Source of the DNA: W0P28-013 sp964570565
GTDB lineage: Bacteria; Bacteroidota; Bacteroidia; Bacteroidales; Paludibacteraceae
Reading direction: 5' to 3'
Length of the DNA: 64,000 nt
Assembly: GCA_964570565.1 (NCBI GenBank)
Contig: CAZMYT010000001.1
Span: 186,001-250,000 of the forward strand
The translations under genes were made by a program, and so were the position numbers. A model generated the notes under the pieces. It saw only the letters and a list, made by a program, of their open reading frames with translations. It ran no database searches and was not told the origin of the DNA. Below, piece after piece: positions 36,704 to 45,351 of the stretch (position 1 is the first letter of the stretch; each line of letters starts with the position of its first letter).

Positions 36704-38527
36704 ATGAAAAGAATTCTACTCTGTGTGATGTTTGTGTTGGTTGGCATGGCAATGTCAGCTCAAACACTAAATTATCCAATTGTGCAAGTTGATGGTAAAA
36801 ATTACTATTCGTATACCGTTGAACCTAAAGACGGATTATATGCCATTTCTCGCAAATTTGGCGTGTCACAAGCCGACTTACATGCTTGTAACAAAGGTTT
36901 GGAATCAGGCTTAACTATTGGTCAAATTATTTTAGTACCAGTGGTGGGGCCAGTGGCTAAAGATAATGCCGCAGGTAGCTTTGTGACTCACGAAGTGTTA
37001 CCCAAACAGACGTTGTATTCGCTCTCTCGACAATATGGCGTTTCGGTGGATGAATTGATTGCCAATAATCCAGAATCTAAATCCGGTTTAACTGTGGGTA
37101 TGCTGTTGAAGATTCCTGTTAAAACACCTCAAGTTACTAAACAAACTGTAAAAGCACCTGTGCCTACACCACCAGTTGTAACGAAACCGGCGCCAAAGGT
37201 AGAGAAAGAAGAAAAGGCTGAAGCACCTAAACGTACGCACGTTGTACAACGTAAAGAAACTTTATATAGCATTAGCCGTCAATACGATATTTCGGTGGAA
37301 GAGCTAACGCGCGCTAATAATATTACCTCTATCAAGGTCGGTCAGGAATTGATAATTCCTATGCCACAAAAACAAGAACAGACCGAAACCACCATTGAAG
37401 AACCTTCAATAAAAGTGGTTGAAAATCCAACTATGGCCGTTAAAAAGGGCGATTTGGATCTGATTAATAATCCCCAGCCAGTTAAACCAGCGGCTCAAAA
37501 TCCTAATGCATTGCGTATTGCTGTATTGTTGCCTTTTATGCTCGAAACACCTTATATTGATGCGTCAGTGAATTATTTTTGGGATTTCTATCGTGGCATT
37601 TTATTGGGTCTGAACGAAGTGAAAAAATCTGGAATTTCCGTTGATTTATATACGTTCGATATTGAGAAAAATCAAGGTACGTTAGATTCTGTTTTGCGAT
37701 TGCCAGTATTAAAAACCATGGATTTAATTATTGGACCAGCTTATTCAAATCAAGTGGCAGCAGTATCTAGGTTTTCTAGAGATAATCGTATTCACATGGT
37801 CGTGCCGTTTACATCAAAAATTGAGTTAGATGATTCGCACGAGTTTTTATTACAGTTTAACCCATCTCAAGATGTGTTATTACCATTGGTGGCACAAACT
37901 ATGGTTGACCGTTTTTCTTCGTCTAATTTTATTATAGCACGTTTTACAGGAAAACAAGATAAAGCTAATGCGTTGGCCGATGAGGTGATAAAAGCGCTTG
38001 CTGCTAAACGCAAAACATACCGTGAACTTCAATTGAGCACCAGTAATGTGGATACGCTTAAGACGCTGGCTGGGCGTAATAAAACACTCTTATTTCTAGC
38101 CACTACGCGTTTAGACGTGGTATCTTCATTGTTACCAAAAATCGAAACGTTGGGCTTGCCAGCTTTGCAAATTTGGGGATTTGAAGATTGGAAACAGTGG
38201 GTAAATTTCCACGAAGGAACCTATTATTATTCGCTTTTCAAGAAAAAAGATACAAGTGCCTATCAAGCCAATTACAAAAAATGGTATGGAGAGCTAAGCC
38301 CAATAAATATTCCTATGTACGACTTGATTGGGTATGATTTAATAAATTATACAACCGCAGCTCTTAAAGCTAAACGTAAGAATATGTCGGCCGCTTTTGG
38401 TAATGTGGAGTGCGATTTGTTGCAATCAGAATTCAAGTTCCAAAAAGTAAAATCGGGAACTCATTGGATGAATATGAGCTGGTCATTGTTTGGCTATTAC
38501 AATGGAAAAGTGACTGAAATAAAATGA
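36704..38527 (+). CDS. LysM-repeat protein with a periplasmic ligand-binding domain
   Basis: A 607-residue exported protein: signal peptide (1-19), LysM domains at about 35-79 (YTVEPKDGLYAISRKFGV), 93-137 (HEVLPKQTLYSLSRQYGV) and 177-221 (HVVQRKETLYSISRQYDI), a Pro/Lys linker, and from about 270 to the end a type-1 periplasmic-binding-protein fold (LRIAVLLPFMLE ... LIIGPAYSNQVAAVS). The LysM units should hold it to peptidoglycan. The binding-protein part resembles the LppC/LpoA-type domain that activates peptidoglycan synthases, but this is inference. Its stop overlaps the next start. Confidence 0.85.
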   Translation: MKRILLCVMFVLVGMAMSAQTLNYPIVQVDGKNYYSYTVEPKDGLYAISRKFGVSQADLHACNKGLESGLTIGQIILVPVVGPVAKDNAAGSFVTHEVLPKQTLYSLSRQYGVSVDELIANNPESKSGLTVGMLLKIPVKTPQVTKQTVKAPVPTPPVVTKPAPKVEKEEKAEAPKRTHVVQRKETLYSISRQYDISVEELTRANNITSIKVGQELIIPMPQKQEQTETTIEEPSIKVVENPTMAVKKGDLDLINNPQPVKPAAQNPNALRIAVLLPFMLETPYIDASVNYFWDFYRGILLGLNEVKKSGISVDLYTFDIEKNQGTLDSVLRLPVLKTMDLIIGPAYSNQVAAVSRFSRDNRIHMVVPFTSKIELDDSHEFLLQFNPSQDVLLPLVAQTMVDRFSSSNFIIARFTGKQDKANALADEVIKALAAKRKTYRELQLSTSNVDTLKTLAGRNKTLLFLATTRLDVVSSLLPKIETLGLPALQIWGFEDWKQWVNFHEGTYYYSLFKKKDTSAYQANYKKWYGELSPINIPMYDLIGYDLINYTTAALKAKRKNMSAAFGNVECDLLQSEFKFQKVKSGTHWMNMSWSLFGYYNGKVTEIK

Positions 38528-39177
38528 ACTATCGCAAAGTAATCATATTATTCATCCTGTTTGTCAGCGCAAACAGCGTATTCGGGCAAGTTAATTATTT
38601 CGTTCCTGAATATGGCGTTGGTGTACGCGGAGGAGCTACGGCATCCTGGGTTTCTTTTTCGCCCTCCGTAGCGCAAAATTCAACTTATGGATTACAAGCG
38701 GGTGGTGTGTTTCGCTATGTGTCGGCTAAGTACTTTGGCGTACAAGTTGAAGCCAATTTTACGCAGCGTGGTTGGACTGAACAATCAGATTCTTATACCT
38801 ATACACGCCAATTGAATTATGTGGAAATCCCTTTTTTGTCACATATTTATTTTGGCGGCAAAGTGTTTCGATGGTTTTTTAATTTGGGTCCATCGGTGAG
38901 TTATCAAATTTCTGATAACGTGGAATCTACGGTGACCAATGCGCAACAAAAACCACGCCACACGATGGCTGTTAAAAATCGTTTGGATTACGCTATTGCG
39001 GTGGGAACCGGTTTTGAATTTAATACCAAACGGGCAGGCATTTATCAATTAGAGGCACGTTATTCATTTGGTTTAGGCGACATGTTCCCTAATAGTGCTA
39101 CCGATGATTATCGTCGTTCTAGCAATCAAAATCTATCCGTCTGTTTAGGCTTGTTATTTAATGCAGGGAAGCGATAG
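38524..39177 (+). CDS. PorT-like outer-membrane beta-barrel protein
   Basis: A 217-residue barrel with a signal peptide (1-21) and alternating strands, VGVRGGATASWVSF near the start and LNYVEIPFLSHIYFG in the middle, as in the PF13568/PorT-like family of Bacteroidota. The end (LSVCLGLLFNAGKR) is a typical last strand plus a short tail. It overlaps the LysM gene by four bases (ATGA) and is the last gene of the envelope operon. It may be the T9SS component PorT, but the family has many members with other roles. Confidence 0.78.
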   Translation: MNYRKVIILFILFVSANSVFGQVNYFVPEYGVGVRGGATASWVSFSPSVAQNSTYGLQAGGVFRYVSAKYFGVQVEANFTQRGWTEQSDSYTYTRQLNYVEIPFLSHIYFGGKVFRWFFNLGPSVSYQISDNVESTVTNAQQKPRHTMAVKNRLDYAIAVGTGFEFNTKRAGIYQLEARYSFGLGDMFPNSATDDYRRSSNQNLSVCLGLLFNAGKR

Positions 39178-39194
39178 AAATGTCTTAGATACAT

Positions 39195-39228
39195 AAAAAA
39201 GGCGAAACAAATTTGTTTCGCCTTTTTT
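39195..39228. terminator. Bidirectional terminator
   Basis: An 11-bp GC-containing stem (GGCGAAACAAA / TTTGTTTCGCC) extended by A and T tracts. It ends the envelope operon on the plus strand and the gene at 39253 on the minus strand. Confidence 0.92.
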
Positions 39229-39252
39229 ATGGAATATCTTTTGTAAAAAATA

Positions 39253-40455
39253 TTATAGTTCCAAGTCTGCATTGATAATTTCGTGCCAAGGCAAACCGCT
39301 TTCGGCCACTTTTGCCAAAAATGGATCTGGATCCAACTCTTCGAGATTGAATACACCAGGTTTGTTCCATGTGCCAGTCATAAAGAGATAAGCACCCGTC
39401 ATGGCAGGAACGCCAGTGGTGTAACTTACACCTTGTGTACCTGTTTCTTTGTAGGCTTCTTCGTGGCTGCAATTATTGTAAATATAGTATGTTTTAGCGT
39501 TGCCATCTTTTATTCCTTTAATACGACAGCCAATTGATGTCCAGCCAGTATAATTTGCACCTAATTCTTCTGGAGCTGGTAATACCGCTTTTAAGAATTG
39601 AATTGGTACAATTTGTTGTCCGTTATAATCAATTGGGTCGATGCGCGACATGCCAATGTTTTGAATAACACGTAAGTGCGTTAAGTATTCTTGTCCGAAT
39701 GTCATCCAAAAACGAGCGCGTTTTAGCGTTGGAAAGTTTTTCACTAATGATTCCAACTCTTCGTGATACATTAGATATGATTCGCGAGGGCCGATTTCTG
39801 GATAGGTAATCGGTTGGTGAATTTCCAAAGGACCAGTTTCTTCCCATTTCCCATTTAAGAAGTAACGTCCTTTTTGTGTAATTTCGCGGATGTTGATTTC
39901 TGGATTAAAATTGGTAGCAAATGCTTTGTGGTGATCTCCAGCGTTACAATCTACAATATCTAATTCGTGAATTTCGTCGAAATGATGTTTAGCAGCATAA
40001 GCCGTATAAACGCTCGTGCAGCCAGGGTCGAAACCACAGCCTAGAATGGCCATTAAGCCTGCTTCTTTGAAGCGATCTTGATATGCCCATTGCCATGAAT
40101 ATTCGTATTTAGCTTCTTCCAAAGGTTCGTAGTTGGCTGTGTCCAAATAATTACATCCGGCCTCCAAACAAGCATCCATAATATGTAAATCTTGGTATGG
40201 TAAAGCCAAATTCATCACAAGTTTTGGTTGAAATTGTTTCATCAGAGCCACAAGTTCTGGAACATTGTCTGCGTCCACTTTAGCTGTTGAAACAGTTACG
40301 CCATAACGTGCTTTAAGGTCAGCAGCTATAGCATCGCATTTTGATTTGGTACGACTGGCAATCATAATTTCAGTAAACACGTCTGTGTTTTGTGCCAACT
40401 TATGGGCGGCCACAGTGGCCACACCGCCAGCTCCAATAATCAATACTTTTCCCAT
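39253..40455 (-). CDS. Carboxynorspermidine synthase-like (saccharopine dehydrogenase family)
   Basis: A 400-residue NAD(P)-dependent enzyme. It begins with a Rossmann motif (LIIGAGGVATVAAHKLAQ) and has LEAGCNYLDTANYEP and GCGFDPGCTSVYTAYAA, typical of the saccharopine-dehydrogenase-like carboxynorspermidine/carboxyspermidine dehydrogenases common in Bacteroidota. The reaction condenses aspartate semialdehyde with a diamine on the alternative polyamine route. The decarboxylase partner (nspC) is not in the window. A plain saccharopine dehydrogenase is less likely at this length and with these motifs. Confidence 0.87.
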   Translation of the reverse strand: MGKVLIIGAGGVATVAAHKLAQNTDVFTEIMIASRTKSKCDAIAADLKARYGVTVSTAKVDADNVPELVALMKQFQPKLVMNLALPYQDLHIMDACLEAGCNYLDTANYEPLEEAKYEYSWQWAYQDRFKEAGLMAILGCGFDPGCTSVYTAYAAKHHFDEIHELDIVDCNAGDHHKAFATNFNPEINIREITQKGRYFLNGKWEETGPLEIHQPITYPEIGPRESYLMYHEELESLVKNFPTLKRARFWMTFGQEYLTHLRVIQNIGMSRIDPIDYNGQQIVPIQFLKAVLPAPEELGANYTGWTSIGCRIKGIKDGNAKTYYIYNNCSHEEAYKETGTQGVSYTTGVPAMTGAYLFMTGTWNKPGVFNLEELDPDPFLAKVAESGLPWHEIINADLEL

Positions 40456-40539
40456 TCGGTTTATTGTTTTTAAGTTTGTAGTATTTTTATGCTTTTAATG
40501 TGTTTATTAAGGTTTTAATTACCTAAAATAATCACGGTA

Positions 40540-40547
40540 CAAAGGTA
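40540..40547 (-). promoter_or_regulatory. -7 box for the carboxynorspermidine synthase-like gene
   Basis: TACCTTTG on the minus strand, a consensus -7 box, about 85 bases before the ATG at 40455. The -33 position is weak. Confidence 0.55.
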
Positions 40548-40573
40548 CATATTTTTTCGAATAGGGAAGTGGT

Positions 40574-40604
40574 TTTGCTGTCTAAAATTGTTTTTGTACC
40601 TTTG
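40574..40604 (+). promoter_or_regulatory. Consensus promoter for the DUF5103 gene
   Basis: TTTG (40574-40577), exactly 19 bases, then TACCTTTG (40597-40604). The ATG at 40614 is only nine bases beyond the -7 box, so the mRNA should be nearly leaderless. Confidence 0.82.
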
Positions 40605-40613
40605 TCTTATCTT

Positions 40614-41864
40614 ATGAAACGACAGATACTGTATATTGCCTTTCTTTTTGTGGCCTCTAGCTTATTTGCAGAGCCATTTTATACGCATGTTACTGTCAAT
40701 AATATTCGTACGTTACAAGTGCGTATAGCCGACAATCCGTTAGCCATTCCAGTCATTGAATTAGGTTCCGACCAATCGGTGCGAATCTCATTTGACGAGA
40801 TGTCTTATGAACCCAAAAGTTACACGTATGCCTTGGTGCATTGTAATGCCGATTGGACACGTTCTTCGTTGTCGGAAGTTGATTATTTGGAAGGTTTTGC
40901 CAACGGGTCTATTGATAATTATGCCTTTTCGTCGAATACGACAACGCTTTACGTACATTATCAATTTGATGTGCCTAACGCCGATTTAAAATTGAAGGTA
41001 TCTGGCAACTATGCCGTAGTTATTGCTCAGGATAATGATTTTACGAAGCCAGTGGCTGTGGCTTGTTTCTCGGTTGTTGAGTCGCGTGTAACGGTCAAAG
41101 GGTCGGTGCGTGGTAATACCGATAGAGAGTTGGCAGGGCGCTATCAGCAAGTCGATTTTGAGGTGGGAACAAGCGGTTATGAAGTGCGCGATCCATTTAC
41201 AGAACTCAAAGTAACGGTGCAGCAAAATCGTCGTTGGGACAATGCAGTTACCAACTTAACGCCTACTTATACGTCGTCCAATGTGCAATCATACACCAAT
41301 AATCGCCGTTTGATTTTTGAGGGTGGTAATCAATATCGTAGTGTTGATTTTTCATCAGAATATACCTATGGTAGCGGCATTGATCGTATTACGTTTGATC
41401 GCACTTTTTATCATGTGTGGTTATTCCCGAGCGAGAGCCGTGCTGGACGTGGCGTAGAACAAGGCTATGATGCTAATGGGCAGTTTTTAGTGAATCGCCA
41501 ACGTTCCAACGATGTGGATGTGGAAGCCGATTATATGTGGGTACATTTTGCAGTACCAATGCCGGAACCTTATTTTAATGGAACACTCTGTTTGGTTGGT
41601 CAGTTGTTCAATAATCAAATTAATGAACAATCGCGTATGGTATATGATTTTGCACAGAAAGCGTATGTGAAGTCACTTTTTCTAAAACAAGGAGGTTATA
41701 ATTTTCAGTATCTGTTTGTTGAGAAAGATGCCAAGAGTGGAACGCTTCAACCAATAGAGGGGAGTTATTGGCAAACTGAAAATGAGTATGCCATTTACGT
41801 GTATCATCGTCCTTGGGGTGAACGTTATGATAAATTAGTAGCCGTTAAATTGGTGTCGCAATAG
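40614..41864 (+). CDS. Type IX secretion system plug protein (DUF5103)
   Basis: A 416-residue exported protein of the DUF5103 family, which includes the plug of the T9SS outer-membrane translocon. Marks are the start FYTHVTVNNIRTLQVRI after the signal peptide (MKRQILYIAFLFVASSLFA), FDEMSYEPKSYTYALVHCNADW, and the C-terminal GGYNFQYLFVEK and YHRPWGERYDKLV. The frame is open 15 codons further upstream, but those codons overlap the promoter, so Met at 40614 is chosen. It fits with the T9SS-tailed protease at the right end. Confidence 0.9.
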   Translation: MKRQILYIAFLFVASSLFAEPFYTHVTVNNIRTLQVRIADNPLAIPVIELGSDQSVRISFDEMSYEPKSYTYALVHCNADWTRSSLSEVDYLEGFANGSIDNYAFSSNTTTLYVHYQFDVPNADLKLKVSGNYAVVIAQDNDFTKPVAVACFSVVESRVTVKGSVRGNTDRELAGRYQQVDFEVGTSGYEVRDPFTELKVTVQQNRRWDNAVTNLTPTYTSSNVQSYTNNRRLIFEGGNQYRSVDFSSEYTYGSGIDRITFDRTFYHVWLFPSESRAGRGVEQGYDANGQFLVNRQRSNDVDVEADYMWVHFAVPMPEPYFNGTLCLVGQLFNNQINEQSRMVYDFAQKAYVKSLFLKQGGYNFQYLFVEKDAKSGTLQPIEGSYWQTENEYAIYVYHRPWGERYDKLVAVKLVSQ

Positions 41865-41903
41865 CTTATGTTTGCTTGAAATAATATCATTTTCGGTCGA
41901 TAC

Positions 41904-41934
41904 AATAGCTGTTATAAAACAGCTATTTTTTTTT
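41904..41934 (+). terminator. Rho-independent terminator
   Basis: A 10-bp stem AATAGCTGTT / AACAGCTATT with a 4-base loop followed by a run of Ts, 40 bases after the DUF5103 stop. Confidence 0.88.
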
Positions 41935-42019
41935 GTTAATATTAAAATAAAGTTGTAAATTACCCCTTTATTTTTTAGTAAATTTTAACGCGCAAAGAGA
42001 TTAATATAATAGATTATAT

Positions 42020-44014
42020 ATGAGTTACTTGAAATTTGATAAAATGTTGCTTACCAACCTCGAAAAGTCGTTGGATAAGGAGATGTTGCGCACAAATAAG
42101 GCTGGCGCTTATGCTAGTACAACCATTATTGATTGTAATACGCGTAAATATCATGGTTTGCTGGTGGTGCCAGTTCCCGAAATCGACCGTGATAATCACG
42201 TCTTATTATCTTCGTGCGACGAAACGGTGATTCAGCATGGAGCCGAATTTAATTTGGGTATTCATAAATACCAAGGCGACCATTATAGTCCACGCGGACA
42301 TAAGTATATTCGTGAATTTCATATTGACTCTGTTGCTACCACAATTTATCGTGTGGGTGGTGTGATTCTTCAGAAAGAACGAGTTTTTGTTTCTGGCGAA
42401 AATCGCATTTTAATTAGTTACACCTTGCTTGAAGCCCATTCGCCTACTACATTGCGTTTGCGCCCCTTTTTGGCATTTCGTAATGTGAACGAATTGACAC
42501 AAGAAAATAACACGATTAATAAAACATATCAAGAGGTGGAAAATGGTATTTCGTGCTGTTTGTACGAACCTTATCCTCATTTGGTGATGCAAACCAACAA
42601 ACAAGGTGTGTTTGTTCCTCAGCCCGACTGGTATCGTGGTATCGAATATTATAAAGAACAGGAGCGCGGTTACGATTTTCGTGAGGATTTGTATGTGCCA
42701 GGTTATTTCGAATTGTCTATCAAAAAAGGTGAAACGATTATTTTCTCTGCTGGCACTGAACCTATTGGCGTACGTAAACTGAAAGCATTATTCGAAGAGG
42801 AAAAAGAAAAACGCACAGGACGTGCCGATTTTTTTAGTTGTTTGAAGAATGCAGCGCAACAATTTTATAATAAAAAAGAGGATGGTTATTATTTGTTGGC
42901 GGGCTATCCTTGGTTTAAGTACCGTGCGCGCGATGAGTTTATTGCTTTACCTGGTACTACATTGGCTATCGGCGACGTGGCGATGTTCGACAATATGATG
43001 AAAATTGGTGTGGTAGCGGTGCGCGATTACATCGATGGTAAACCTAAAAGTACACAGCTCAAAGAGGTGAGTTCTCCTGATGTGCTTTTGTGGTTTATTT
43101 GGAATATTCAGCAATATGCACAAACTACTTCGTTACAACAAGCAGCTGATAAATATGGCGATACTGTTTTAGATATTATCGCATTTATTCGTAAGCAAAA
43201 ACACACCAATTTGTTTGTTCACGACAATGGTTTATTATATACCGATGGACGTTATAAACCAGCCACTTGGATGAATGCGACGGAAAATGATTATCCTATA
43301 ACGCCTCGTACTGGTTATGTGGTCGAAATTAATGCCTTGTGGTACAATGCACTCAAATTTGCGTCAGATATTGCAGGACAATTGACTCAAGAAAATACGG
43401 CCGATTTACTGAATTATCAAGCTGAAATTATGCACCAATCGTTTGTGCAAACATTTTGGAATGGTGTCTATCTCGACGACTATGTAGATGGAAATTATCA
43501 CAATCGTGAGGTACGTCCAAATATGATATTTGCGGTGTCGTTGCCTTATTCGCCATTGGAAAAAAGCCAACAAAAGTCTATTCTGGATATAGTTACACGT
43601 GAATTGCTTACCGTAAAAGGTTTGCGTAGTTTAAGTCCAAAAAGCGGCATGTATCGTCCTAATTATGTGGGCGGACAGTTGGAGCGTGATCGTAATTATC
43701 ATAATGGACCTGTTTGGCCGTGGACTACCGCCGCCTTTGCTGAAGCTTATTTAAGAGTTCATAAAATGAGTGGTGTGTCTATGTTGATGCGTTTGTTGGC
43801 AGGTTTCGAAAGCGATTTAACGGAGTTAACCGTCGGTTGCTTGTCGGAATTATACGATGGCAATCCACCATTTCGTGGACATGGGGCTATGAGTTATGCG
43901 CCAACTGTGGGCGAGGTATTGCGCGCTAAAAAATTGATGGAGGATTTTATTCAAACGCTTTCTGACAAGCAGGTGGATGAATATGGAATTGGAGTGTTAG
44001 TTGATGGTAAATAA
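42020..44014 (+). CDS. Glycogen debranching enzyme (amylo-alpha-1,6-glucosidase, GH133)
   Basis: Cytoplasmic enzyme that cuts alpha-1,6 branches of glycogen. The 664 residues have the bacterial GDE N-terminal domain (LLTNLEKSLDKEMLRTNKAG, YHGLLVVPVPE, about 1-240) and the (alpha/alpha)6 GH133 catalytic domain (about 275-655), with AGYPWFKYRARDEFIALPG, WMNATENDYPITPRTGYVVE and NGPVWPWTTAAFAEAY. It is first in a three-gene set with a glycosyltransferase (50 bases away) and a GH57 protein, an arrangement conserved in Bacteroidota glycogen metabolism. Confidence 0.92.
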   Translation: MSYLKFDKMLLTNLEKSLDKEMLRTNKAGAYASTTIIDCNTRKYHGLLVVPVPEIDRDNHVLLSSCDETVIQHGAEFNLGIHKYQGDHYSPRGHKYIREFHIDSVATTIYRVGGVILQKERVFVSGENRILISYTLLEAHSPTTLRLRPFLAFRNVNELTQENNTINKTYQEVENGISCCLYEPYPHLVMQTNKQGVFVPQPDWYRGIEYYKEQERGYDFREDLYVPGYFELSIKKGETIIFSAGTEPIGVRKLKALFEEEKEKRTGRADFFSCLKNAAQQFYNKKEDGYYLLAGYPWFKYRARDEFIALPGTTLAIGDVAMFDNMMKIGVVAVRDYIDGKPKSTQLKEVSSPDVLLWFIWNIQQYAQTTSLQQAADKYGDTVLDIIAFIRKQKHTNLFVHDNGLLYTDGRYKPATWMNATENDYPITPRTGYVVEINALWYNALKFASDIAGQLTQENTADLLNYQAEIMHQSFVQTFWNGVYLDDYVDGNYHNREVRPNMIFAVSLPYSPLEKSQQKSILDIVTRELLTVKGLRSLSPKSGMYRPNYVGGQLERDRNYHNGPVWPWTTAAFAEAYLRVHKMSGVSMLMRLLAGFESDLTELTVGCLSELYDGNPPFRGHGAMSYAPTVGEVLRAKKLMEDFIQTLSDKQVDEYGIGVLVDGK

Positions 44015-44064
44015 AATCTGTTGTAATCAGATTTTGACCTAAAAAATAGATAGTTAGATTTTAT

Positions 44065-45321
44065 ATGAAAGCATTAATGTTTGGATGGGAGTTTCCTCCT
44101 CATATTCTGGGTGGCTTAGGAACCGCAAGTTATGGATTAACCCGTGGTATGTCTTTGCAATCGGATATGGATATCACCTTTGTGATTCCGAAACCATGGG
44201 GCGATGAAGACCAAAGTTTTCTTCATCTTATTGGAGCATGCAATGTTCCCGTCGTGTGGCGAGATGTCGATTGGCACTATGTGAATGATCGTATCGGTTC
44301 CAAAATGCATCCCGATGAATATTATCAATTACGTGACGGTATTAAATATGATTTTCATCGTATATGGACGAATGATTTAGGTTGCGTCGATTTCTCAGGT
44401 CGTTATCCCGATAATTTGTTAGAAGAGATATCGAACTACGAAGCTGTGGCGAGTGTAATTGCCCATAGTCGCGATTTTGACGTGATTCATGCGCACGACT
44501 GGTTAACGTATCCTGCTGGGCGATTCGCAAAACAAATTAGTGGTAAACCATTGGTAATTCATGTGCATGCTACCGATTACGACCGTAGTCGCGGACAAGT
44601 CAACCCTGATGTCTATCGTATTGAGAAAGAGGGCATGGATGCCGCCGATCACATTATTACGGTATCCAATTTGACTCGAAATACGGTGATTGAAAAATAC
44701 CATCAACATCCCGATAAAGTGACAACCGTGCATAATGCGGTGGAACCACTTGAGTTTATCAATGAATTGCACAAAAGTGAACGGACGGATAAATTAGTGA
44801 CTTTCCTTGGTCGTATTACCATGCAAAAAGGGCCCGAATATTTTGTGGAAGTTGCTTCGCGCGTGTTGCAACATACCGATGGTGTTCGCTTTGTGATGGC
44901 TGGTAGTGGCGATATGATGGACAAAATGATTCGTTTGGTTGCACAACGCGGTATCGCTGACAAATTTCACTTCACTGGATTCTTGAAAGGCCGTGGCGTG
45001 TACGAAATGTTGGCCGAAAGCGATGTGTATATGATGCCATCCGTGTCGGAGCCATTTGGTATTTCGCCACTGGAGGCGATGCAATGTGGTACGCCAAGTA
45101 TTATCTCTAAACAATCGGGCTGTGCCGAAATTTTGGATCACGCCATCAAAACCGATTATTGGGATATTGCTGCGATGGCCGATTATATTCATGCTATTGT
45201 AAAATATCCAGCTATGTATAAAGCACTGCGCCAAAATGGATTGGACGAGGTGAATGCTATTACATGGGAAATTGCAGGTCAAAAAGTGCGTCGTATTTAC
45301 GACATGGTTTGCGGCCGTTAA
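44065..45321 (+). CDS. GT4-family glycosyltransferase (glycogen synthase-like)
   Basis: A 418-residue two-Rossmann (GT-B) enzyme. It begins MLF-type strand then WEFPPHILGGLGTASYGL, the nucleotide-sugar/acceptor loop, and has HAHDWLTYPAG, the LGRITMQKGPEYFVE segment at the start of the second half, and the donor-phosphate motif SVSEPFGISPLEAMQCGTP. Its place between a debranching enzyme and a GH57 protein points to glycogen or other alpha-glucan synthesis; this type replaces GlgA in many Bacteroidota. GT4 enzymes for surface glycans are the alternative. Confidence 0.88.
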   Translation: MKALMFGWEFPPHILGGLGTASYGLTRGMSLQSDMDITFVIPKPWGDEDQSFLHLIGACNVPVVWRDVDWHYVNDRIGSKMHPDEYYQLRDGIKYDFHRIWTNDLGCVDFSGRYPDNLLEEISNYEAVASVIAHSRDFDVIHAHDWLTYPAGRFAKQISGKPLVIHVHATDYDRSRGQVNPDVYRIEKEGMDAADHIITVSNLTRNTVIEKYHQHPDKVTTVHNAVEPLEFINELHKSERTDKLVTFLGRITMQKGPEYFVEVASRVLQHTDGVRFVMAGSGDMMDKMIRLVAQRGIADKFHFTGFLKGRGVYEMLAESDVYMMPSVSEPFGISPLEAMQCGTPSIISKQSGCAEILDHAIKTDYWDIAAMADYIHAIVKYPAMYKALRQNGLDEVNAITWEIAGQKVRRIYDMVCGR

Positions 45322-45351
45322 AACTTATAAATTATAACTCATCATTACTAT

